Source of the DNA: Lates calcarifer
Taxonomy: Eukaryota; Chordata; Actinopteri; Centropomidae
DNA: 64,000 nt
Assembly: GCF_001640805.2 (NCBI RefSeq)
Contig: NC_066843.1
Location: 22,325,742-22,389,741 of the forward strand
Reading direction: 5' to 3'
The notes below the pieces were generated by a model. The model made no database searches, was not told the DNA's origin, and was given only the letters and a program-made list of their open reading frames with translations. Shown in pieces: positions 47,248-58,602 of the stretch (the first letter of the stretch is position 1; the number at the start of each line of letters is the position of its first letter). Made by a program: the position numbers and the translations under genes.

Positions 47248-50200
47248 ATGGGAGACATCAGTGACCTGGACCGACAAATAGAGCAGCTCAGACGCTGTGA
47301 GCTCATTAAGGAAAATGAAGTCAAAGCACTGTGTGCCAAAGCCAGGTAATGGATCAAATTGGCCTATATACAGACACATCAAATCTGATGTTTGTAATGC
47401 TATAAACATACAGCAGGGTTTCAGAAGAACTTTTGACAGATGATAGATACATGTAGTCATGTAGGTAGCATAAAGCATACATAAAGCAAATGATTAAAAC
47501 ACCCATGCTGTGTTTTGGTGACGCTGTACATACTAGTTGCTTGCTGTATCTACTACATTGCTGCTCTTAACAGTGTACTGTTTTTGATATACGTGTAGAT
47601 TAAAGCAACATACTTTAATAATGTTTTTGAGGGGAATTCTTTCTGCTCTTTATATACTTTATAGTGGACAGATGACAGGAAATGAGGGGACATACATGCA
47701 TATACATACTGTCTGGTTCTAGTCACTTTAATTTTAAAATATCAGTGTTAAGTTTCACGAAGCTATACTGGGATAGAAGAGACAGACCAGAAATTAAAAC
47801 AGTAATAGTTGGATACAGAATCATTTTCTGCCTCTCTGGTCAAGAGACTGTCCACAAGGGGGAATTGCCCTATTACTGAAAGTATTTATCAGTTAGTCTT
47901 CCTTAATGAAAACCTAACAATTTTTAGTTGAACATGAAGTCATATTTCAATATGTATGTGTACTTTCAGAGAGATTCTGGTTGAAGAAAGCAATGTCCAG
48001 AGAGTAGACTCTCCTGTCACAGTAAGTAACATTTCTCAGAATTTATTTGCTCAGAATTTGAATGGAGTTAAATAAATATGGTTATTATGTTTCTTCTGTT
48101 TTCCCTCCTAGGTGTGTGGGGATATACATGGTCAATTCTATGACTTGAAAGAGCTATTTAGAGTAAGTTTCTATTTGCTTTTTCACATTGTTCCATTCAG
48201 ACTTAATTTTCTTGTGTTATATTCTAAAGGTAGTTGGTCATGCTGGATGCCTAAAGGATAGTTCTGGATGTTAGTCTAGTGCCTATTTTCTTAGTGTTTT
48301 CTATCATGATAATAGTCTTCCTTACTTCACTGAAACCATTAGGACTACCCTAAAAAACACACACCGTTTTAATACAGACACACTACTGATTTTCTGCAGT
48401 TAATTTTTACAGCCTATCTGATACTTGGTACTGTGCACTGGATACTGGATTTCTGCTCTGTCCAAATAATATTGAACAGAAAGGAAAGGGGAATCCTTTG
48501 TTTTTTGAGTTAGGAAGGTTTTTGAATGCGTTTCGATAGTTGACTATTTGAGATAAGGTATAGATGGCTCTTGTTGCATTGTGGGGGCTTTGTAGGGACA
48601 TGCTGAAGTTGTTCAATAGAAGAACTGACACTGGCAAATACATTCATGGTTAAGTTTGATACAGGTCCAGTTCCATCAAGAATAGTGGTGACGTTATTAA
48701 TGACAGTAGTGCATTTCTTTAAGTGAATTTTATGATGCCCAACTGTTAACCTAGAGGTTAATAAGCTTTCCTCTTTGCAGGTTGGAGGAGATGTCCCAGA
48801 GACAAATTATCTCTTCATGGGCGACTTTGTGGACAGAGGCTTCTACAGTGTGGAGACTTTCCTTCTTCTGCTAGCTCTTAAGGTACACATCAGATTTTGT
48901 CCATGTTCGTTGCTGAACTGCACCAGTCACATCTGTGTTGACATGCTCATAGTAAACAGATAAGAAGAGGACAATAAAAATCTGATTTTAATTCTATGAG
49001 CTATGGACAGAGCTACATTGATCAAACTCTTCCTTCACCTGTGTTGCATGATTTTTTTTCTTCTACCTTCTTGTTTTTTCTACATAATAGGACATGTGTG
49101 TGACTTGTAAATGCTGAACTCTGACTTCTCAAGCATTTTTCATTCATCTCCTCAGGGTTGTCATGGAATTTCAAATGCTTGAAGGAAATGTACAAAGCAT
49201 CCTCATCAGTTTGGTTCTACTGTGCTCCTCAGGTGCGATATCCAGACAGGATAACCTTGATCCGGGGAAACCATGAGTCCCGGCAAATCACCCAGGTGTA
49301 TGGCTTCTACGATGAGTGCCTCCGCAAGTATGGTTCAGTCACTGTCTGGAGATACTGCACTGAGATCTTTGACTACCTGTCTCTCTCTGCTATCATTGAT
49401 GGCAAGGTAAGACGCATTGTCTAGTACTCCTCGTGACTTTGATGACAATGGAAATTAATGCACTAAAGTCAGTAACATGCAAATGTTTTTCTTAGAGGTG
49501 TTGCTCTAATATCTGATCAGTAATTTCTCTGTTACTGATAGTATTATTTTTGCTTCACCATTTGATCTAATACTTTCCTCCCAATGTCCTTCAGATCTTC
49601 TGCGTGCATGGTGGCTTGTCTCCCTCCATCCAGACACTGGACCAGATCCGGACCATTGACAGAAAACAGGAGGTTCCCCATGATGGGCCCATGTGTGACC
49701 TTCTTTGGTCTGATCCTGAAGGTATACAGGAGCCTTTTGAATACTGCACTTCTAATCAATGTGCTTATTAATGTTAAAGGAAAGGGTTTTTGACATGATG
49801 CAGGGCAAACAGGCAGAAGTGGTGGAATTATAGTTTGATATACACAGGGTTTGTACTGCCCCACAACAGTTTTGGAAAAACATGAAATGATGGAGCTTTT
49901 CGGAAAATACTTTCATAGATAACACATTGTAATGAATCAGTTTTACATATATGTGTGTATATCAGGCAATGTAAAAGCACACAAATGATTGCTGGCATAT
50001 GATGATCACAGGTGTAGCAAACCACAGTAACAAGCTATACTGTCATGCATTCTCTATCGTGGGCTACACATGGATAGTGTACTGTATGCCAGAGTTTTGA
50101 AAAGACAACACAAAATGTGGATTTTGTGGAAAAACAAAAAGCATTTGAAACATGGGCGAGGCAATACTGTACGAGGATTCACTGTGGATTTATGTTTACA

Positions 50201-52869
50201 TCACGGGTCTGATGTCCACTTAAAGTGATGAGTCTTCAACTAACCTGTGCTTCAGCAGACAGATAATGAGCTATTTTATTCATTATTTCATTTTTGGTCT
50301 TCGGTTACGTGTCTGTATCTCACGTATACTTTCTTGTCTCTCTCGGTCAGAGTTTTTTCCCTTACATTGCAATCATTTAACTTGATTGTGATTGCGTTGC
50401 TAGACAACATCTAGCTGAAGAGGAAGTGATTTGCAAGGATCTCTCTGGGGTTTTATTAATTTGGGTAGCAGAAGTTTATAAAATGATCACATGATATGAT
50501 CATTACAATATACTTCTAATGATATTTCATAAATGATATTGAATTATTGCCCAGTCCCCCTGCATATAAATGTACTTGGGAATTGTTGTTGATAATATAA
50601 AATCATGCTTTTCATGTATACACAGAAATTGTGAAAATTTGTTCAAAGTCACTGAGAAACTGTGGCTAAAATGTGAATAAGCCCTGTGTACAGCAATCAT
50701 TTATACTACGTCTTTACCCATGGTAAAATCATATCACCTGACTGATTTTCTCTCCCTGCTCCAAGACACCACAGGGTGGGGGGTGAGTCCCAGAGGTGCT
50801 GGATACTTGTTTGGAAGTGATGTGGTGGCCCAGTTCAATGCTGCCAATGACATCCACATGATCTGCCGAGCACACCAGCTGGTCATGGAGGGATACAAGT
50901 GGCACTTCAACGAAACCGTGCTCACTGTGTGGTCAGCACCCAACTACTGCTACAGGTAAACTGTTACAGTAAAACCCAAATAGTCTGTGTTTGAATACAC
51001 CACCAAAAAATAAACTACAGAAATGTATTGTTTAGGTTGTGTGTAGGGTGCCTCCTTAAGGGGGAATGAGAGTTGGAGGAGAGGTGTGGATACCACATCA
51101 TAGCTTTTCTGAAAATGCATGCTTAACAAAACACAGGTCATAAAGGCCATCAAGGTACTTTAATGCTGAAGTGCCATAATTTGCAAAAAAAATATCATGC
51201 TCCCTCTCAGAGACACAGATATATGACACACATACATTTAGATTCAGAGCTATACTTCCTAAGGATATCATCATCTAGATAAAATGTCCATAAATCCACT
51301 TAGAAATCACAGAGACTTTGCTTGTATCTCCTGAACTCATCTGAGAATCATTAGGCTTCAAGTTTTTTTCAGTATCAAAGTAATTGGTTATCTGTACATC
51401 CATGGATACATTGCAAATAGGAACAGCTAGTAGTAAATTTGGCATACTTTTAATAATGCCAGTTTGCCAAAATGTAAACAGATAAAGGCTTTAAACAGCA
51501 GGGCTCAAGCTGTAACCCACAGCTGACTCACTGAATCTCTGGCAGCATTATAAATCTGTGTTTACAGCTCTTAATGCATTATGAGAACTGTAGTTCTTAG
51601 ACAAAGGACATAGTCTGAGTGACAATTGGTTTAGACATTATGAAGGCTTAGAATGTCCCGACACTGACCCTCTTCTCAATTCATTCATGTGTATTTGCCC
51701 ATTTGGACACTTTAAATATGTGATGTATGAGAACTACCAGAGGCCTGTACTATGAAGAGACTCTAATGACACAATGTAAAACAGCGTCTGTCAACAAAGA
51801 CAGGGAGACTGGTCACATGTTCTCTGGGTTCTTCATCTGTAATATGAGATGTAAGGACTCGTAAAATATATGATGATTTTTCGGATACTTGGATTACAGT
51901 CATCACGTGGGTCACATGTCTGAGAATGAGCTGTTCCTGTTAATGATGTTCTGCCTGGAACACTCAGGCTGTATATGTATGAATGTAATGCTGTTGTGTT
52001 CAGTATGAACTTCATGTTAACAGTATTTCAGCCTCAGTGGAAACTGAACCTGGATCAAATAGAAACCTTCTATAAAGAGCTACACATTCATATTTCCATC
52101 ATTAATGCTGCATGTTCTGGTCTGTAGTCTACAGTTACAACAGCCTGTCACATTATATTGTCTTTCAGGACAATAACCCCCCCCCCCCCATTTAAAGTAT
52201 TATTCAAATCGATAATATGCAACACATGATGCTAAATTCTGCTGTTTGACTGTGAGAAAAAATAGAAAAAAAAAACAAATTAAAATAACTGAAATTGATG
52301 GAAAATGTGGAGCATAAAAATACCATTTGTTGGTCCACATACCTCTACCATCCACTACATACTACTTTTTTTTTTTTTTTGGTGGGTGGGGGTTGGGGGG
52401 ATGGGAGGGACTGACGGGCTTTAGAAAACCCCAGCAGTGTAAATGACCATGGCAGCAGACCTTGGGTAAAACCTATCCACCTTTCGTAGTACAGGTTAAT
52501 CAGGAAGTTACTCCTGAAGTTACCCTGATAAGACAGTAACCTCGCTTCGTAGTACAGGCCTCTGGTATCATCCAGATATTTTTTAAACACAGAAATGGCT
52601 AACATTTTATAATATGTCTTACATCACAGATTGTGTAGTCTGAAAGAATCTGTGTTGGTTTACCCTCTATGTTCATTTTTGTTACTTGCAAATATATGAA
52701 TATTCCAACCTGTTCTTGTCTCTCTTTTTGGATAATCAGATGTGGCAATGTGGCAGCCATTTTGGAGCTGGATGAGCATCTACAGCGGGAGTTTATCATA
52801 TTTGAAGCAGCACCACAAGAAACCAGGGGCATCCCTTCCAAGAAGCCGGTAGCTGACTATTTTCTGTGA
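47248..52869 (+). CDS. ppp4c: Protein phosphatase 4 catalytic subunit (complete, 8 coding exons)
   Basis: PP2A-family Ser/Thr phosphatase acting in DNA-damage response, centrosome and signalling complexes with PPP4R subunits. Coding exons: 47248-47345, 47970-48021, 48112-48162, 48781-48882, 49233-49406, 49595-49721, 50766-50955, 52740-52869. All join in frame to 307 residues, the family length. Binuclear metal site: GDIHGQ (Asp54, His56), GDFVDRG (Asp82), RGNHESR (Asn114), VHGGLSP (His164), RAHQL (His238). SAPNYCYR and the C-terminal VADYFL (substrate of carboxymethylation) are intact. Residues at the start read [20 protein letters not shown]. An upstream ATG at 47236 is in frame, four codons earlier, after an in-frame TAA at 47221. 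I choose 47248 because it matches the family start. His232 ([11 protein letters not shown]) differs from the Asp I recall in mammals, at a variable site. Confidence 0.97.
51737..52565. mobile_element. Non-autonomous DNA transposon (MITE) copy 2, in ppp4c intron 7
   Basis: Same ends as copy 1 (CCAGAGGCCTGTACTA… and …AGTACAGGCCTCTGG), flanked by TA on both sides (51735-51736 and 52566-52567). It shares with copy 1 the block from cagcgtctgtcaacaaagac through gataatatgcaacac and the terminal 100 bases. The middle differs: a poly(T)/G-rich stretch at 52366-52405 replaces a segment of copy 1. Confidence 0.85.
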
Positions 52870-53670
52870 AGTCGTTGAGCAGACAGCCATGATGTGTTGA
52901 AACCTCTGGTACCATTTCACACCTACCACTCCATCCTGCTGCTGGTCGGTTCTGTCGGTCTGAACTCACAGCAGTTAGACAGAAAACCTGCCAAACCCAC
53001 TGAAGCTCCATACAGCTTTAGGTTGAAGAGCTGGATTTTTGCCATACTGCCCAAACCTGACAGAGCAGTCACTGTGAAAGGTGTAGGGACGAGGTTGATA
53101 CTGGGCCCATGACTGTTGTCACATCTCTACAGCTATATAAGATGGTCATTTTCTTTCTGCCCTCAGCCTCCTTTCATTTTCATCTGCTGTCCTCACTTAC
53201 TCTGTAGATAAGACACTTTCCCTTCTTGACTTAACCTCCACCACACTTGTAGTATTTTTTCATGACGAACATTATCATTTAGTTTTAGAAGTATTTGGAA
53301 GGAGTTGGATCTCTTTTTTTCTCTCCCAAAAATATGCAGATGTAGGAAGTTTCACAATTGTATCTTTTTAAGGAATTCCTTCGATGCATATGTTCTTTGT
53401 TTTTGATTTTTGAATAATTGTTGCTGCCAGGATTAAATGCAAAACGACCAATTCCCCCTAACCCGGTTTTGCTCTTATGTTTCTTTTTAACTGTCATGTG
53501 TTATGTGAGTCACTATTTAACATACCCAGTGCTGCTGCTTAGCACCATCACAAATAAATACCATTGATGTAATGACTCCCAATAGGAGTCACTATATTCA
53601 CCATTGTTTTCTCTCTTAATTCCTTTTAATCTACAAGTCTCTGTAGGTCTGTCAATTTTGATATTGTGAG

Positions 53671-53676
53671 AATAAA
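53671..53676 (+). terminator. Poly(A) signal of ppp4c
   Basis: AATAAA about 800 bases after the ppp4c stop, followed by GT/T-rich sequence within 35 bases (53697-53710), the expected downstream element. An earlier AATAAA near 53555 is an alternative. Confidence 0.6.
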
Positions 53677-53699
53677 GTTTTTGTATTAATGCTGATTTA

Positions 53700-54595
53700 T
53701 TTTCAGGTGTGATTTAATGATACATGCATTGAGACATGATTGTAACTGTAAAACTGACTTTTTACAGAAATCATCTGAGCTTAGTTGTGCTATGTATGTT
53801 ATTTGTATTTGCACAAGTGCCTGGCTGCCCTTTCCAAAGTGTGTCACAGTGAACTCTGCCCCATATGCTTACAGTCTTGGTGGACATTTAGGCACTATGG
53901 CAGTTACTGGAAATTGTAACACAAGTAGCAACATTGACTACTCAGTAATAGTGCTAGCATGTTCAAGTGTTTTTTTCTCTTTGTTTTTATCAGATGTGGA
54001 CCTTTAAATATATATATATAGTTTTTGAGTATTGGGTGTTGCACACCTCTCAGGTTACAAGAGTGCAGGAAACATTAACATGTTACGCTGTATCAAGTAA
54101 AAGTAAAACAATGTGCATCATTATCCTCCCAAGATATTAAGCTTTAGGTTATACAAACTAACTAACATAACTTATGAAGTCAGTGAGTGTTTTACATAAT
54201 GTGGTGTGGTTATATTGTGTTTATACTACCTGAGCACTTTTACAGTAAACAACAAAACTCCATCAATTCTTCTTCAGTTATGACAGTAACAGAAATTTAA
54301 AAAAATACTAAATAACACCCATTTCTAAACGTTGTGTAACTAATGCAAACTGCAGCAGCCAGTGTCTCCAGAGTCCACAGGAATCAAGAGTGATCCCCAC
54401 AGGATAATGAGCACCAAAGCCCAGTTCACACCTGGCATCAACATGTGTCCTGGGTGATCCAATCACAAGTGGGCGGTATAATGCATCTTCATGTGAGTCT
54501 TAAGTGGATGTTTGCTCCCCGCTCTGTGCTTTAAATTACAGTCATGTGGAGTGTGGCGGCTGTTGCTCTGTCTGCTCTCCACGTAACAGGGCAAC
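53700..54595. other. Intergenic DNA, nothing recognised
   Basis: AT-rich sequence with a short (TA)n run near 54006-54019. No gene or repeat that I can support. Confidence 0.4.
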
Positions 54596-54775
54596 TGGAA
54601 GTATTGCTCCATCTCACGGAGCACTTTATTTGGAACACCTGTACACCTGCTGAATTGTCCAATAAACCAATCATGTGGCAGCAGTGCAATCATGCAGATA
54701 CAGGTCAAGCTTCAGTTAATGTTCACATCAGCCATCAGAATGACTTGAGCATTTCTGAATGAATCCATGACTTAG
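54596..54775 (+). mobile_element. Fragment of a DNA transposon ('GAGCACTTTATT…AACACC' family)
   Basis: gagcactttatttggaacac, ctgtacacctgctgaattgt, caatcatgtggcagcagtgc and agatacaggtcaagcttcag form the 5' region of a common fish DNA transposon, as I remember it. It is truncated after about 180 bases. Confidence 0.6.
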
Positions 54776-55769
54776 GTTTTACCGCCTTTCATTTTACCAC
54801 AGAACAGACCAAACACTGGTAACAGTGAGTTCTCAGTGGCCAACTGGTAAGAGTGGTTGGGTTTTGAAACTTTCAGGCAGGGTGGGCAGTCGCGTGTGAG
54901 CGAGCAGAGCTATATCTCTGTGCATATCACCGAAATCAGTGTCAGGTGGCAGTTCACTCATGATCCAAGCTGAACATGCAAGGTCATCGATCTCTCGTCT
55001 GACAAGTTCTAAAGGCTAGTTTTTCAAGATCAACCACAACCGCTCCACCTCCCGTAAGAGCGCCAGTGTGAACCGGTAGTTGGAAAAAGGACAACACCCG
55101 GAAACACAAAACAACTCCATTTTCTTTGGCGTTTTGTCGGCACGGGCCTGAGGGACTGAGGGATAATACTAACAGGTAGACACACTGCAACATTTCTTCA
55201 TGATATACATTTCTCTTCGGTTTGCCACACACTATTTCCCATTGGATTAATAGCATAGTATAATAATTTTTTTTTTTACACAGAAAATTCAATGAAATTC
55301 ACCAAATCCGTGGTTTAAATCGTTTGTCTCCACGCGCTTTCTAACAGTGATGCAGCAACACGGAGCTCGACGCGTAACACCTGTCACTGACGGCGGTGTG
55401 TGAACCGCGACTGAGAAACACCAGTTTATATTTCTTTAATTTCAGCCACACACTTAGAAGACACCCGGTTAAAAATTAAAGTCGTTAGGTAAAGTCGCCC
55501 TACAGTTATTTTACAAATGATTCCTTTCCCCTGCGAAATATTGCGAAATCTCAGGTGCACCTTTTTAAAATCCATTAGTGAGTTTTAAAGGTGTTTTTGG
55601 TGTTCTTTGGTGTGAGTTTGCGGTAAAACTCAGGGAGTCGCTTCAACCCTTGAATAAACAGTTCCATTGCTCATGAACAGGTCTTCAATTCACCTCAATC
55701 CCGCAGGGATATGTTAAGTATGCGACAGGTTATTATCAGTTATCCTTTGAAGATTACACAGAATCATAG
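54776..55769. other. Intergenic DNA, possible aldh3 5' region
   Basis: Partly GC-rich around 55020-55160 and 55330-55410 (for example cggagctcgacgcgtaacac), the kind of sequence seen at CpG-containing promoters. The first noncoding exon of the aldh3 gene may lie here, but no splice donor can be fixed. Confidence 0.3.
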
Positions 55770-55774
55770 TTGAT

Positions 55775-57095
55775 ATTAGGGATGGGCGGATGAAACCTTC
55801 TGACGCTTCTTCCTGATTGTGCCGAAAAAAAGAGACGAAACTTTGAAGCTTTTAAAGAAAACACAGCGACATCTAGTGTTGTTCACGAAATGAGTGCAGT
55901 CAGCACATAACTTAATTCACTTTCCATATGTGTTTTTAAAAAGCCTAACGATGAATATAATGTTAACACGGGTTTAATTAAAGGATGTTATTTTGGATGT
56001 TCTGAGTGCTACACTAGATGTGATCATTCCTAAGTGTGGATGTGAATGTAAATGGACTCAGTTGTAATTAGCTGTGACACAATCAGAAATACAGAGAAAA
56101 AGTGGGGATTGTCTTTGTGAACATGAGGCATTTTGTGCTTGTGGAACAGTGTATTTATATTCACACTGAAGGCTTTTACTTAAAAATAGAATGTTCTATT
56201 ATAGTGCTGGGATTTAAACTACTTTCCCTGCCTTGAAAAGATCCTTTCACATGACATTGAGGAGCGGGCATGCATGGCACTCTGAAGTAAGTGGGATATA
56301 CAGTACTGGCGAGTCATCCAGTACTGTACTGGGTCCTCTGGCCTTGCCAAATGCGGGTCCTGCAGTTGTCCTGAGGTTATTGGCATTGCTGGTGCTATTG
56401 ACTGTGGTAGCGGAGGTGGAACAAGATTTGCACAGCGAGTGTTGACTTCTTGGATGAGCTTATGCTGAGACTTTCCCTTTTGGTTTTGGATTTCTAAGTT
56501 TTCCTTAGCTGTGGTGCTTGATTTAAAATCTCCTACAATTTTGTGTCCCTAAAAGGAGATGTCATCAAGCTCTACTGTTTTGCCAAATGACCGTTACACC
56601 ATTAGGTCGAGGACATGGGCAAAGCAGGTGATGAGTTGTAGTTTTAGTATGTGGCTGTGGCTCAGGAGATAGAGTGAATCAGTGATTTGATCCCCGGTTC
56701 ATCCAGTCTGTATGTCACAGTGTCCTTGGGCAAGATACTTAAGCTCCAATGGCCCTAATGGCTGTGCTAACAGGTATCAATGTGTGTACGACTGGGTGAA
56801 TGTGATGTGGACATGTAGTGTAAAGTGCATTGAGTGTTTGTTAAGACTAGAAGAGCTGCCATGCTTCATCTCAGCCATTGCCTTCTCTTTCGTGGCCTTA
56901 TATTTTCTCTCCATTATTATGCATCAAGGCCTTCCAAAGTCTGAGTAGAGATGGTATATATAGGATCAAATACATTAACAAGGCATTTGAATCCTTCATT
57001 TCTACTATTGACACTGGATGTGCATCATTGACAATCTTTTCCTCATCCAGTTGACATTGCCTGGACACTATAATGTAGAGCACTGTGTGAATATT
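55775..57095 (-). pseudogene. hAT transposase relic, BED/ZBED type
   Basis: Minus-strand pieces in the order expected for a hAT transposase: DEEKIVNDAHPVSIVEMKDS (about 57060-57000), TKEKAMAEMKHGSS (about 56900-56860), CFAHVLDLMV (about 56620) and PEDPVQYWMTRQYC (about 56320), with stops and frame changes between them. The start gggatgggcggatgaaacct at about 55779 looks like a hAT terminal repeat. A SINE has inserted in the middle. Not functional. Confidence 0.6.
56650..56862 (+). mobile_element. tRNA-like SINE inserted in the hAT relic
   Basis: Head tggctgtggctcaggagata (A box-like) and gatttgatccccggttcatc (B box-like), then gtgtccttgggcaagatact and gtagtgtaaagtgcattgag. This matches a common teleost SINE from memory. 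It splits the hAT relic, so it is the younger element. Confidence 0.7.
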
Positions 57096-57319
57096 TCATC
57101 CTGTAGCATAAATGACTTTGGGACTGTGATATTATGGATATTTACATGGGCATCTAGGATGCATAGGAAATGCATGATAACATTAGCAAAGGTGCCTCAA
57201 CATTGATGAAATTTTATTAATATATGCCAATTCATGAGTGCACAGCAGACACTACACCTGAGGATAAAAACAAAGATATATTGACAATATGAAACATGTA
57301 CATACAGGATTAAATAGTT

Positions 57320-57560
57320 TGGTGTTTCAGTGCAGATTTTGTGGTGTGGTGAGAGCATTGTTCTGCTGGGGGGAAGCCCTGCCATTGGAGAATGCTGTTG
57401 CTTTTGGGAGGTGTGCTTAGTCTACAAGAATGTTCAGGGGGTTGGTACATACCAAAGTAACACTGAGATGAATGTCAGGACCCAAGGTTTCCCAGCAGAA
57501 CATTGTTTTGTATCAAGATGATCAGTGTTATTGACTGTATCCATCAGTGGTTTAAATGTT
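57320..57560 (-). mobile_element. Fragment of the 'CAGCCACAACATT' Tc1-like family, reversed
   Basis: Reverse-oriented transposase remnant (tgtggtggtg-like … tctgctgggg, ggtttcccagcagaacattg) related to 60590-60790. No full ends. Confidence 0.6.
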
Positions 57561-57650
57561 CTCTGCGATTGACTGGTGATCTGTCCAGGGTGTACCCCCC
57601 CCCCCCCTTACAGATAAGTGGGTATAGATAGTAGATTGGATGGATGGTTT
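57561..57650. repeat. Widespread teleost repeat fragment with poly(C)
   Basis: gattgactggtgatctgtcc, agggtgtacccc and ggatggatgg: same family as 19760-19866, with a C run at 57594-57607. Confidence 0.6.
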
Positions 57651-57659
57651 TAATGTTGC

Positions 57660-57775
57660 TGTGTAGCTCTGATGAGTGATTGTATGATTAAATTGGCCAT
57701 GCTGTACAGTCGAGTCACTGGCTTTATGTTGTCATGTAGTTTAGCTGTCAGCTTGGCACAGTGACGCTTAAAATG
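57660..57775 (+). repeat. Diverged duplicate of the aldh3 intron 4 end
   Basis: gctctgatgagtgattgt … ttggcca … gttgtcatgtagtttagctg … ttggcacagtga parallels 60848-60924, which lies next to the Tc1-like element just before aldh3 exon 5. Identity is roughly three quarters by eye, with an insertion of about 30 bases here. Confidence 0.55.
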
Positions 57776-58372
57776 GGACAGTTGTGAAACATGTACTTAC
57801 AGGATGAAGTGCTTCAGAGTTTGAATAATTGACGATGTATGAATTAAAAAAAACGGCCAGAGATATCCACCTCAGACAAACACAATTTAATTCATCTTAT
57901 TGGGGGATAACAGGTTGAAATGTTGCCACACCTTTGATCTTTTCTTTCCACCCATACTCTCTGTGACATATCCCAGACAATTTCACTGATTGTGTCCAGG
58001 ATATCAAATACACGACTGCTCCCTTCGTGTCCCCTTTATCTTGTGGTTACGGCATACTGCCAAATATTCAAACTGTTGAAACAGCCCACCCCTGGTGGTT
58101 CAGTGACGTTTGAAGCTTCAGACATCATCTGTTACATGACACAGTCTGATACAAGCTCGGTGCACTGGTTCGAAGCCAATGTGCTTTATGTGAATGAAAC
58201 AAGCTTCAGAGCCTGAAATGACTGTTCTTTGGTATGACTAAAGTGGTAATCAGAAAAAAAACAAGCATTTTTTTTTTTTTTTTTTTTTTTTACAGCTACT
58301 CAAATGTGAGTTTTTCTGCTTTACTCGATTTCAAGTTATTTGAACGATGATGTTTGTCTGTATGTGTTTCAG
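57776..58372. other. Sequence upstream of the first aldh3 coding exon
   Basis: Contains a stretch (about 57975-58217) with gtttgaagcttcagacatca and aacaagcttcagagcctg that resembles hAT subterminal sequence, and a poly(T) run at 58268-58293. The acceptor (ag at 58371-58372) opens the first coding exon. Confidence 0.4.
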
Positions 58373-58380
58373 GTGAAAGG

Positions 58381-58571
58381 ATGGAAACCCAGAGCCAGGT
58401 TGTGGATAGGCTGCGGTCAGCTTTTCATTCAGGCATCACAATACCAGAGCAGTTTCGTCGGACACAGCTGACCAAGCTGATGTCCATGATCAAAGACAAC
58501 GAGGAACAGATTTTAAATGCATTGCACAAAGACCTTGCAAAGGTGTGCTCATGTGTCATATATGGAGAGAG

Positions 58572-58602
<31 letters not shown>

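Noticed and set aside
50848..50885. Possible damaging change in ppp4c ([11 protein letters not shown])
   Set aside because: The metal-binding His238 and Arg236 are intact, and the changed site varies in the family (insect PP4 has Ser there as I recall).
56640..56862. Possible tRNA gene
   Set aside because: A- and B-box-like words exist, but no cloverleaf can be built and the tail matches a SINE.
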